Assembly: GCA_964247695.1 (NCBI GenBank)
Contig: CAXTVI010000006.1
Location: forward strand, 50,062 to 114,061
Direction of reading: 5' to 3'
Length of the DNA stretch: 64,000 nucleotides
Origin: Lichenicoccus sp964247695
Lineage (GTDB): Bacteria; Pseudomonadota; Alphaproteobacteria; Acetobacterales; Acetobacteraceae
The notes beneath the pieces are model-generated. The model made no database searches, was not told the DNA's origin, and saw nothing but the letters and a program-made list of their open reading frames with translations. This document shows, one piece after another, positions 41,641-48,608 of the stretch; the first letter of the stretch is position 1, and each line of letters begins with the position of its first letter. A program made the translations under genes and the position numbers.

Positions 41641-42288
41641 ATGCGGCGCATGGGCTCGAGGCGGATCACCTGTCCGGACTGTGCCGCGGCCTACGACGTG
41701 CCCCAGGCGCATGCCCGGCCTGGCCGGCAGGTCCGGTGCGCGGCCTGCGGGACCCAGTGGGCGGCGTTCGACGAGGCCGCCGCCGTGGTGCTCCCGATGC
41801 CCGCGGCGGAGCCGGCCGCGACGGTCGAGACCGAGGCACTCACCGGAAGTCGCAGCATCGCGGCCAGCCTGAAGCAGCATTCCCTGCCGGTGCCGGCTGT
41901 TGATGAGGACACGCCCGAGGCCGGACCCGATGCCTCCGATTGGGCGGATGCCGAACTGCCCGATTTCGCCTCTCCTCACAACGACCTTTCGGCACTCCCG
42001 CAGGCGCCGTTTCCGGAAGCAGCGCCTCCTTCGACCCTGCCACAGCAGGCGACAGGCGCGCGCGCCGCCTGGGTCGCGAGCGTGCTGCTGCTGGTGGTGG
42101 TCGGCTTCGGCGGCGTGCATTGGCGCGCGCCCATCATGCTCGGTTGGCCGCCTTCGACCAGGCTCTATGCGATGTTCGGCACGCCTCACATGCCGCGTGC
42201 CGCAACCGCCGACAGCGTGGCGCCGGCGGCCGCGAGCGCCATCAGCAACAGCCCGTCCATGATCAGGCCGCCCGGCGTCAGCGAGTGA
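41641..42288 (+). CDS. Zinc-ribbon (MJ0042-type) single-pass membrane protein
   Basis: A 215-residue protein. An N-terminal zinc finger has CPDC and CAAC spaced as in the MJ0042 family. An acidic, Pro/Ala-rich linker covers about residues 50-140. One hydrophobic segment follows (AAWVASVLLLVVVGFGGVHW), then a 50-residue tail. Genes of this type often lie beside ftsEX in alphaproteobacteria. The last 103 bp overlap the 3' end of a convergent membrane-protein gene, so the C-terminal tail is read from the opposite strand of another coding sequence. Confidence 0.75.
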   Translation: MRRMGSRRITCPDCAAAYDVPQAHARPGRQVRCAACGTQWAAFDEAAAVVLPMPAAEPAATVETEALTGSRSIAASLKQHSLPVPAVDEDTPEAGPDASDWADAELPDFASPHNDLSALPQAPFPEAAPPSTLPQQATGARAAWVASVLLLVVVGFGGVHWRAPIMLGWPPSTRLYAMFGTPHMPRAATADSVAPAAASAISNSPSMIRPPGVSE

Positions 42289-42551
42289 CCCGCCAGGACG
42301 ATAACGTGCGGGATGGTGCCCGAGACGCTGTTGAGGATATCGCGGGCCTGCTGGTCGGCCGTTGCCTCGTGCGTGGTGATGGCATCCACCAGCCGCGGCA
42401 GCGCCCACCAGCCCAGGCCCAGCACCAGCAACAGCGGCGCCAGCAATTCCGCCACCTGCTGCAGGAAGTAGAACGCGAAGTGCACGATGCTCCACAGCGT
42501 CAGCCGGAGTGCCCGCAGGACCGCGCCGTCCCGCCGCAAGTCGACAGCCAT
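42186..42551 (-). CDS. Small membrane protein of unknown function
   Basis: A 121-residue protein with two hydrophobic stretches, about residues 20-50 and 95-118. A loop between them contains TTHEATADQQARDILNSVSG. No family was recognised. The reading frame has normal alphaproteobacterial codon character and a sensible ATG at 42551. Its 3' end overlaps the zinc-ribbon gene by 103 bp tail to tail. One of the two may be shorter in reality, but both stop codons are unambiguous. Confidence 0.5.
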   Translation of the reverse strand: MAVDLRRDGAVLRALRLTLWSIVHFAFYFLQQVAELLAPLLLVLGLGWWALPRLVDAITTHEATADQQARDILNSVSGTIPHVIVLAGHSLTPGGLIMDGLLLMALAAAGATLSAVAARGM

Positions 42552-42599
42552 CTGATCAGGTCTCCATCGTGCGTGTCGCCCTAGGCAGCGTCCGGATAC

Positions 42600-42644
42600 G
42601 CGATCCAGTACGCGATCCCGGGTGCGATCCGTCTGTGTGCGATC
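42600..42644. repeat. Imperfect direct repeats of GCGATC
   Basis: GCGATC occurs at 42600, 42612, 42624 and 42639, spaced 12, 12 and 15 bp, inside the 165-bp gap between the MFS gene and the small membrane protein. It could be an operator array or chance in GC-rich DNA. Confidence 0.4.
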
Positions 42645-42716
42645 GGTCTGGGGCGGAACTAACGCGCGCGGCGGGCCGCGACAAGGCGCAGTCTCGGCCA
42701 GGCAAGCCCGGCGGCC

Positions 42717-43976
42717 TTACGCGCGGCCGGCTTCGGCGGCGCCGGCCTCGCCCGGGACGGGCGGCACCGATACCCGTCGCAGGCCTATTGCGGCCACGAG
42801 GCAGGCGCAGGCGGCCAGCATGAATGGTGCCCCGGGCACATGCACGGGTCCGTGCGGGCGGGTCGCGGCCTCGAACAGGCTGCCCATGACCAGCGGACCG
42901 AGCACCATCGCGAGCCCCTGCAGCGAGGCCAGCGCACCCTGGATCTCGCCCTGCTTCTGCGGCCCCGCCGCCGCCGACAGCAGCGACTGCACCGGCGGGC
43001 CGGAGAGCGCGCCGAGGGCGAGGATCGGGATGCCGCTGACCATCGCCCAGGGCGTGGCGGCGAAGCTGTAGACGAGGTAGCCGGCGACCGCGAACAGGCA
43101 GCCCACCATCGCCGTCTCGCGGGCACCGAACCGGCCGATCGCCCGGCGCACCAGCAGGCCCTGCACCAGCGCCTGCGCCGCCCCGCCGAGCGCCAGCGCC
43201 AGCCCGTTATCGAAGCTGTTCCACCCGAAGCGCATCTGGTTGGACAGGATGAAGCTGGTCTGCTGCGCCCCGAGCGCGAACCAGGTCGCGAACCAGGCGA
43301 AGCCGAGCCGCAGGCTGGCGGGATCGAAGCCGAGCCGCAGCAGGGACGCGAACGGATTGGCTCGCCGCCAGTCGAACGGCCGCCGGCGATCGGGCGGCAG
43401 GCTCTCCGGCAGCACGAACACCCCGTACAGCACGTTGCAGCCGATCAGGCCGGCGCTGACCAGGAACGGCAGCCGGATCCAGTACGTGCCGAGCAGGCCG
43501 CCGAACACCGGGCCGAGGATGAAGCCGAGGCCGAACATCGCGCCGATCAGGCCGAAATAGCGGGCGCGCTGCTCGGGCGGGGTGACGTCGGCGATGTAGG
43601 CCGACGCGGTCGGCACGTTGGCGGCGAACAGGCCGGCGAACACCCGCATCACGAACAGCCAGCGCAGGTCGTCGACCCAGACCCACATCAGCGAGTTGAT
43701 GCCGAGCGCGCTGAGCGAGGTCAGCAGGATCGGTCGGCGACCGAACCGGTCGGACAGGCCGCCGAGGATCGGCGCGCAGACGAACTGGGTGAGCGAGAAC
43801 ACCGCGAACAGCGCGCCGAGATAGAACGAGGCCTGCGACGGCGGCTCGCGCGACACCTCGCGCACCAGGTCCGGCAACACCGGGATCACGATGCCGAAGC
43901 ACAGCGCATCGAGGGCGACGGTGAACAGGACGAAGGTGGCCGAAGCGGCCCTGCCGCCGGTCGGTCGGGAATGCAT
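42717..43976 (-). CDS. MFS transporter, Tet/Bcr-type drug antiporter
   Basis: A 419-residue protein with 12 hydrophobic segments. The first bundle has the antiporter motifs GGLSDRFGRRPILL (loop 2-3) and GLIGAMFGLGFILGPVFGGLLG (segment 5, antiporter motif). TetA-like proteins carry these. The substrate is not known. The ATG at 43976 is preferred over 43994. The gene follows the GT4 glycosyltransferase by 31 bp on the same strand and may share its transcript, so a role in lipid or glycolipid export is possible but unproven. Confidence 0.88.
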   Translation of the reverse strand: MHSRPTGGRAASATFVLFTVALDALCFGIVIPVLPDLVREVSREPPSQASFYLGALFAVFSLTQFVCAPILGGLSDRFGRRPILLTSLSALGINSLMWVWVDDLRWLFVMRVFAGLFAANVPTASAYIADVTPPEQRARYFGLIGAMFGLGFILGPVFGGLLGTYWIRLPFLVSAGLIGCNVLYGVFVLPESLPPDRRRPFDWRRANPFASLLRLGFDPASLRLGFAWFATWFALGAQQTSFILSNQMRFGWNSFDNGLALALGGAAQALVQGLLVRRAIGRFGARETAMVGCLFAVAGYLVYSFAATPWAMVSGIPILALGALSGPPVQSLLSAAAGPQKQGEIQGALASLQGLAMVLGPLVMGSLFEAATRPHGPVHVPGAPFMLAACACLVAAIGLRRVSVPPVPGEAGAAEAGRA

Positions 43977-44007
43977 GGGATTGGGACGCCACAACGGGGG
44001 GGCTGCG

Positions 44008-45093
44008 TCAAGCGCTGGCGCGGCGTCCGGTTCCCATGCCGGCGGCGCGTGCCGGGGCTGCTGCCAGCGGCACCAGGCTGGCCAGGAACATCTCCGCGCA
44101 GGCGCGCCAGCCGAACCCCTCTGCGTGGGCCCGCGCGTGGTCGCGGCTCCCTTTGAGCGCCGAGAGGCAGGCCGCGCACAGGTCGTCGGACACCGCGCCG
44201 ACTTCGCCCGCGGCGCCGCGCAGGATGTCGCGCGGCCCCATCACGTCAAAGGCCGCTACCGGCACCCCACAGGCAAGCGCCTCGAGGATCACCAGGCCGA
44301 ACGTGTCGGTCCGGCTCGGGAACACGAACACGTCGGCGCCGGCATAGGACTGCGCCAGCGCCCGCTCGGCCCGCGGGCCGGTGAACACCACGTCCGGGTA
44401 GGCCGCCTTGAGGGGGGCCAGCATCGGGCCGCCGCCGACCACCACCTTGGAGCCGGGCAGGTCGAGCTCGAGGAAGGCGCCGATGTTCTTCTCCACCGCG
44501 ATGCGTCCGACATACAGGAACACCGGCCGGCGAGCGTTCCAGTCGCCGGTCCAGTCCTCGCGTGGCTCCGGCCGGAAGCGCTGCAGGTCGACGCCCCGGG
44601 TCCAGGGCCGCAGCCGGGTGAAGCCGCGCGCGGCCAGGGTCTGCGACAGGGTGTCGGTGGCGACCAGGGTGGCGCTGCCGGCATTGTGGAACCAGCGCAG
44701 CAGGGCGTAGGCGAGGCCCGGCGGCAGCCCGGTGCGGGCCTGGATGTATTCCGGGAACCGGGTGTGGAACGAGGTGGTGAACGGGGCGCCGCGCCGGATC
44801 GCCCAGCGGCGGGCGGCAAGCCCCAGCGGGCCTTCGGTGGCGACATGCAGCGCGTCCGGCCGGAAGGCGGCGATCATGCGCGCCAGCCGGCGCTCCGGCA
44901 GCACCGACAGGCGGATGTCGGGATAGGTCGGGCAGGGGATGGTGAAGAACCGGTCCGGGCCGATGATCTCGACGACGTGACCAATGCGGCGGAGCTCGGC
45001 GGCCACGGTGGACAGCGTGCGCACGACGCCGTTCACCTGCGGCATCCAGGCGTCCGAGACGATCAGAATGCGCATGGCGGGCAGAACACGCAT
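44008..45093 (-). CDS. GT4-family glycosyltransferase (MgtA/PimB-like)
   Basis: A 361-residue GT-B-fold enzyme. It opens with MRILIVSDAWMPQVNGVVRTLS, the start typical of GDP-mannose-dependent and related lipid glycosyltransferases. FTTSFHTRFPEYI is also typical. The EX7E-type donor motif is DTFGLVILEALACGVPVAA near residues 270-285, preceded by FLYVGRIAVEKN. The ATG at 45093 shares one base with the stop of the phosphoesterase gene (TGATG); the ATG at 45075 fits the family start better. Substrates are inferred to be a sugar nucleotide and a membrane lipid. Confidence 0.82.
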   Translation of the reverse strand: MRVLPAMRILIVSDAWMPQVNGVVRTLSTVAAELRRIGHVVEIIGPDRFFTIPCPTYPDIRLSVLPERRLARMIAAFRPDALHVATEGPLGLAARRWAIRRGAPFTTSFHTRFPEYIQARTGLPPGLAYALLRWFHNAGSATLVATDTLSQTLAARGFTRLRPWTRGVDLQRFRPEPREDWTGDWNARRPVFLYVGRIAVEKNIGAFLELDLPGSKVVVGGGPMLAPLKAAYPDVVFTGPRAERALAQSYAGADVFVFPSRTDTFGLVILEALACGVPVAAFDVMGPRDILRGAAGEVGAVSDDLCAACLSALKGSRDHARAHAEGFGWRACAEMFLASLVPLAAAPARAAGMGTGRRASA

Positions 45094-45899
45094 CAGGCGG
45101 GGAGCGGCAGGCGGCGCTGCATGAACGACAGCCGGTTGCGCTCGGCCCAGTCGATCAGTTCCAGCCCGCCATCGTCGTGCTCGACCAGCGCGGTGCAGCT
45201 CTCAACCCAGTCGCCGTCATTGATGTAGAGCACGCCGCCGATGTCGCGCATCTCGGCATGGTGGATATGCCCGCACACCACGCCATCGAGCCCGCGCCGC
45301 CGGGCCTCGGCGGCCAGCGCCAGCTCGAACCGGTCGATCGCCTTGACGGCCCCCTTGACCTGCCGCTTCAGCCAGGCCGAGAGCGAACGGTACGGCAGCC
45401 CGAGGCGCCGACGCATGACGTTGAAGTAGCGGTTCACCACCAGCGCCCCGCCATAGGCACGATCTCCGAGGAGGGCGAGGAATTTCGCGTAGCGCACCAC
45501 GCTGTCGAACTCGTCGCCATGCATGACCAGCAGCCGGCGTCCGTCGGCGGTGACGTGCACCGCATCCTGGCAGAGCCTGATGCCCGCGATCTCCAGTTGC
45601 AGCGGCAGCCACGCGCGGAACATCTCGTCGTGGTTGCCGGGGATGTAGACCACATCGGTGCCGTTGCGGGCCATGCCGACGATCACCCGCAGCAACTCGT
45701 CATGCGCCGCATCCCAGTGCCACGACTTCTTCAGCCGCCAGCCATCCACGATGTCGCCGACCAGGTAGAGCGTGTCGCACGCGCTGCCGCGCAGGAAGTC
45801 GGCCAGGAAATCGCAGCGCGAGCCGCGGGTTCCGAGATGCACGTCCGACACGAACACGCTCCGGTAGCGTGTGCGCGGGCTCGGCTGCGCAGATCCCAT
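45093..45899 (-). CDS. LpxH-like metallophosphoesterase
   Basis: A 268-residue calcineurin-like phosphoesterase. Metal motifs in order are SDVHLG (Asp19, His21), GDIVDGW, GNHDE, MHGDEFD and GHIHHAEM. Among these families it is closest to the UDP-2,3-diacylglucosamine diphosphatase-like group. The KSWHWDAAHDELLR helix after the second motif matches that group. It is the first gene of the phosphoesterase-GT4-MFS set and is divergent from the lipid kinase gene. The canonical lipid A role is plausible, but a paralogue with another pyrophosphate substrate is equally possible. Confidence 0.78.
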   Translation of the reverse strand: MGSAQPSPRTRYRSVFVSDVHLGTRGSRCDFLADFLRGSACDTLYLVGDIVDGWRLKKSWHWDAAHDELLRVIVGMARNGTDVVYIPGNHDEMFRAWLPLQLEIAGIRLCQDAVHVTADGRRLLVMHGDEFDSVVRYAKFLALLGDRAYGGALVVNRYFNVMRRRLGLPYRSLSAWLKRQVKGAVKAIDRFELALAAEARRRGLDGVVCGHIHHAEMRDIGGVLYINDGDWVESCTALVEHDDGGLELIDWAERNRLSFMQRRLPLPA

Positions 45900-45973
45900 C
45901 GCTCATCGTCTCCAGGACCGGTGAAGCATCCGACGCGGATATACATGTCCCGCAACGAGTCTCCGCGTGACGG

Positions 45974-45991
45974 TTGCATGATGAATTGCAA
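45974..45991. promoter_or_regulatory. Dyad in the divergent promoter region
   Basis: TTGCA (45974-45978) and TGCAA (45987-45991) are inverted repeats in the 175-bp gap between the phosphoesterase and kinase starts. The region is less GC-rich than its neighbours. It could be an operator for both transcripts; the evidence is only symmetry and position. Confidence 0.25.
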
Positions 45992-46074
45992 TCGATGCCG
46001 AAACACGTCCGTCATGACCTCGAATCGCGATATTGCTGTCGTTGCACCGGTCGATCAGAAGTCGGAAGTGTCAT

Positions 46075-47192
46075 ATGCTTGTCATCTACAATCCGACCGC
46101 CGGCCGCCGCCGGGTCTGGCTGCTCTGGAGCGTGCTCGACGTGCTGATGGCGCATGGCGTGCGTCTGGACGTGGTCGAGACCACCCATGCCGGCCATGCC
46201 ACCAGGCTTGCGCGAGAGGCGGTGCAGCGCGGCGTCCGGCTGGTGGTGGCGGCAGGCGGCGACGGGACGATCGCGGAAGTGGCCGAAGGCCTGGGCACGG
46301 AAGTGGCCGAAGGCCTGGGCACGGANNNNNNNNNNNNNNNNNNNNNNNNNNNNNNNNNNNNNNNNNNNNNNNNNNNNNNNNNNNNNNNNNNNNNNNNNNN
46401 NNNNNNNNNNNNNNNNNNNNNNNNNTCGCGGAAGTGGCCGAAGGCCTGGGCACGGAAGTGGCCGAAGGCCTGGGCACGGACGGCGCAGGCGCGTGCCGTC
46501 TCGGCATCATTCCGCTCGGCACCGCCAACGTCCTCGCGCACGAGCTGGGCCTGCCGGGAGCGGCGGCCGAGGTGGCCTCGGTGCTGGCGGCCGGCCGGTC
46601 GCGGCTGCTCTGGCCGGGGGTGGCACATGGGCCGGAGGGCCACCGGCTGTTCGTGCAGATGCTGGGCATCGGCTTCGACGCGCATGTCGTGCACCACATC
46701 TCGCGGCCGGTGAAGCGGGCGCTGGGCCGCGGCGCCTATGTCGTCCAGACGCTGCGCGAGCTGACGCGCTACGGCTTCGGGCGCATGCAGGTGACTATCG
46801 ACGGCGTGCCGCACGAGACGGGCGGCATCATCATATGCAAGGGCGGCCTGTACGGCGGCCCGTACATGCTCGCCCCCGAGGCGGTGCCGGGAGAACGCGG
46901 CTTCTCGGTGGTGCTGTTCGAGCACGCCTCGATCGTATCCGCCATGCTCGCCGGCGCGGCGCTGCCGCTGAACATGATGCAGCGCCTGCCCGGGCTGCGT
47001 CGCCTGCGCGGGTACGAGATCGCGGTCAGCACCGATGTCGGGGCCGGCAACGGGGTCGCGCTGCCGGCGCAGTCGGACGGCGACCCCGCCGGCAGCACGC
47101 CGCTGCGCGTGGTCGATGCGCAGGCGCCGATCCAGGTGCTTGCCGGTCCGGGCACAGGGTCGCGGCAACCGGCCTCGCGCCTCGGTGTTTGA
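46075..47192 (+). CDS. Diacylglycerol kinase-family lipid kinase, interrupted by an assembly gap
   Basis: The catalytic domain opens with MLVIYNPTAGRRR (phosphate loop) and VVAAGGDGTIAEVAEGLGT (nucleotide motif). After 100 Ns it resumes and continues with LGIIPLGTANVLAHELGLP and a C-terminal beta-rich domain with GGIIICKGGLYGGPYMLAP. This is the YegS/BmrU layout. The Ns break the frame only because the placeholder length is not a multiple of three: the upstream and downstream parts are in different frames across it. If the two ends are merged on their identical 55-bp overlap, the frame is intact and the protein is about 320 residues. A tandem 24-bp repeat in the loop after GGDGT adds eight residues per copy. 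ATG at 46075. Lipid substrate unknown. Confidence 0.85.
46276..46323 (+). repeat. 24-bp tandem repeat, two copies left of the gap
   Basis: Two identical 24-bp units at 46276-46299 and 46300-46323, each encoding EVAEGLGT in frame in the kinase gene. They are immediately followed by GA and the N gap. Confidence 0.9.
46326..46425. other. Assembly gap of 100 Ns
   Basis: Exactly 100 unresolved bases, the usual placeholder. The 55 bases ending at 46325 are identical to the 55 bases starting at 46426 (TCGCG, two repeat units, GA). The contigs therefore overlap and the real gap may be empty or a few repeat units. Confidence 0.95.
46431..46478 (+). repeat. 24-bp tandem repeat, two copies right of the gap
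   Basis: Two copies of the same unit at 46431-46454 and 46455-46478, then unique coding sequence beginning GACGGCGCA. They are identical to the copies left of the gap. Confidence 0.9.
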
Positions 47193-47218
47193 ACCAGGAA
47201 GCCACCCGGGAGATGCCA

Positions 47219-47851
47219 ATGTCCGAGATCACGCTGTGGGGCTTCGACGGCTCCACCTATGTCCGCACCGTCCGGATGCTGCTCGCGCAGAGGGGTGTCA
47301 CCGACTACCGGCAGGTGCCGCTCAACGTGCTCAAGGGCGAGCCGAGGCAACCCGAGCACCTCGAACGGCATCCGTTCGGCAAGGTGCCGGTGCTCGACCA
47401 TGACGGCCTGCGCATCCTCGAGACGTCCGCGATCGTGCGCTATCTCAACGACGTCCTGCCGGGCCCGTCACTGGTCCCCACGGCCCCGAAGGATCGTGCC
47501 CGAATGGACATGGTCGTCGGCCTGATCGACAGCTACGGCTATGGCAGCCTGATCGGGGTTGCGGGCTACCACCTGTTTCCCGATTTCATCGGTGGCCGGA
47601 ACGAAACCGTGCGGCAGCAGGGGATCGACACCGGCCGCAAGGTCATCGAGTTCGCCATGCAGACGCGCGGTGCGTCACCTTTCATCGCCGGCGAACTGAG
47701 CCTCGCCGACCTGTATCTCGCGCCGATCGCCTTCTACCTGTCGCTGACGCCGGACCGCGACCGGCTGTTCGACGTGCCGGGCTTCAACGACTGGTGGAGC
47801 CGCATCCAGGCGATGCCCTGCTTCGAGAAGACGCAGCCCGACCTCGGATGA
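47219..47851 (+). CDS. Glutathione S-transferase family protein
   Basis: A 210-residue protein. The N-terminal thioredoxin-like domain has FDGSTYVRTVRMLLAQRGV, HPFGKVPVLDHDG (cis-Pro) and LETSAIVRYL, the glutathione-binding block with the usual Ser. The C-terminal helical domain has SLADLYLAPIAFYL. The ATG at 47219 follows CCGGGAG with normal spacing; an ATG two codons earlier (47213) is also in frame. It lies 26 bp after the kinase gene. It probably conjugates or reduces electrophiles in the cytoplasm. Confidence 0.88.
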   Translation: MSEITLWGFDGSTYVRTVRMLLAQRGVTDYRQVPLNVLKGEPRQPEHLERHPFGKVPVLDHDGLRILETSAIVRYLNDVLPGPSLVPTAPKDRARMDMVVGLIDSYGYGSLIGVAGYHLFPDFIGGRNETVRQQGIDTGRKVIEFAMQTRGASPFIAGELSLADLYLAPIAFYLSLTPDRDRLFDVPGFNDWWSRIQAMPCFEKTQPDLG

Positions 47852-47877
47852 TTTCGATCGTTTCTGCATCCGGCACA

Positions 47878-47933
47878 ATGTTTCCTCAGTAACTCCTCGG
47901 AACCTGCCTCCTGCAGGTTGCAAGAGGAAACAT
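47878..47933 (+). promoter_or_regulatory. Leader hairpin covering the Shine-Dalgarno of the FAS1 gene
   Basis: ATGTTTCCTC (47878-47887) pairs perfectly with GAGGAAACAT (47924-47933). Inside it, AACCTGC (47901-47907) pairs with GCAGGTT (47913-47919). The Shine-Dalgarno AGAGGA (47923-47928), 8 nt before the ATG at 47937, is held almost entirely in the outer stem. This arrangement can block ribosome binding, as in RNA thermometers or other translational switches. A terminator for the GST gene is the alternative. Confidence 0.55.
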
Positions 47934-47936
47934 CCA

Positions 47937-48542
47937 ATGAAGATCCGCATCGTGCCGGCTGTGCTGACGGCTGTGCTGCTGGCTGGCTGTTCGGAGACCA
48001 TGACGCCGAACGCGGGATCGCCGACTGCCGGCATGCAGCCCGCAATGACGGCGTCCGCCGATCCGATGGTGGGCGGCGCCGCCATGTATCCCAGCAAGAC
48101 CATCGTGCAGAATGCGGTGAACTCGCCGGATCACACAACGCTGGTGGCCGCGGTCAAAGCCGCGGGCCTGGTCGATACCCTGAACGGCCCGGGCCCGTTC
48201 ACCGTGTTCGCCCCGACCAACGAGGCGTTCGCGATGCTGCCGGACGGCACCGTGTCCACACTGCTGAAGCCCGAGAACAAGGCGATGCTGACCAAGGTGC
48301 TGACCTACCACGTCGTTGCTGGCGACATGGACAGCAAGGCGCTGATGGCGGCGATCGCGGCCGGAGGCGGCAAGGCGACGCTGACCACGGTCGCGGGCGA
48401 GCCGCTGGTGGCGACGATGGGCGCGCCTGGCAGGATCACGCTGACCGATGCGAAAGGCGACGTGGCCACCATCACGATCGCCGACGTCTACCAGTCGAAC
48501 GGGGTGATCCACGTTATCAACCACGTCCTGCTGCCGGGCTGA
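47937..48542 (+). CDS. FAS1 (fasciclin) domain lipoprotein
   Basis: A 201-residue protein. A lipoprotein signal ends in the lipobox LLAGC (Cys18). A Thr/Pro/Met-rich linker to about residue 50 follows, then one FAS1 domain. The domain has the family motifs NGPGPFTVFAPTNEAFAML (H1-like) and VIHVINHVLLPG (H2-like) at the end, with LTKVLTYHVVAGD between. It is exported and lipid-anchored, probably a surface adhesion or interaction protein. It is preceded by a hairpin that covers its Shine-Dalgarno and followed by a strong terminator. Confidence 0.92.
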   Translation: MKIRIVPAVLTAVLLAGCSETMTPNAGSPTAGMQPAMTASADPMVGGAAMYPSKTIVQNAVNSPDHTTLVAAVKAAGLVDTLNGPGPFTVFAPTNEAFAMLPDGTVSTLLKPENKAMLTKVLTYHVVAGDMDSKALMAAIAAGGGKATLTTVAGEPLVATMGAPGRITLTDAKGDVATITIADVYQSNGVIHVINHVLLPG

Positions 48543-48558
48543 GCCGACCCCGCTATCG

Positions 48559-48582
48559 CTCCGGGAACGGGTGTTCCCGGAG
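48559..48582 (+). terminator. Strong terminator hairpin after the FAS1 gene
   Basis: CTCCGGGAAC (48559-48568) and GTTCCCGGAG (48573-48582) form a perfect 10-bp stem with a GGGT loop, 17 bp after the FAS1 stop and before the S9 peptidase start. No T-run follows. Confidence 0.75.
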
Positions 48583-48608
48583 GATTGCGCAGACCTGATC
48601 CCGCAGCC

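Noticed and set aside
46033..46713. Frame continuing straight through the N gap
   Set aside because: The 100 Ns are a placeholder. Downstream residues in this frame are out of the kinase frame; the repeat units show the true phase.
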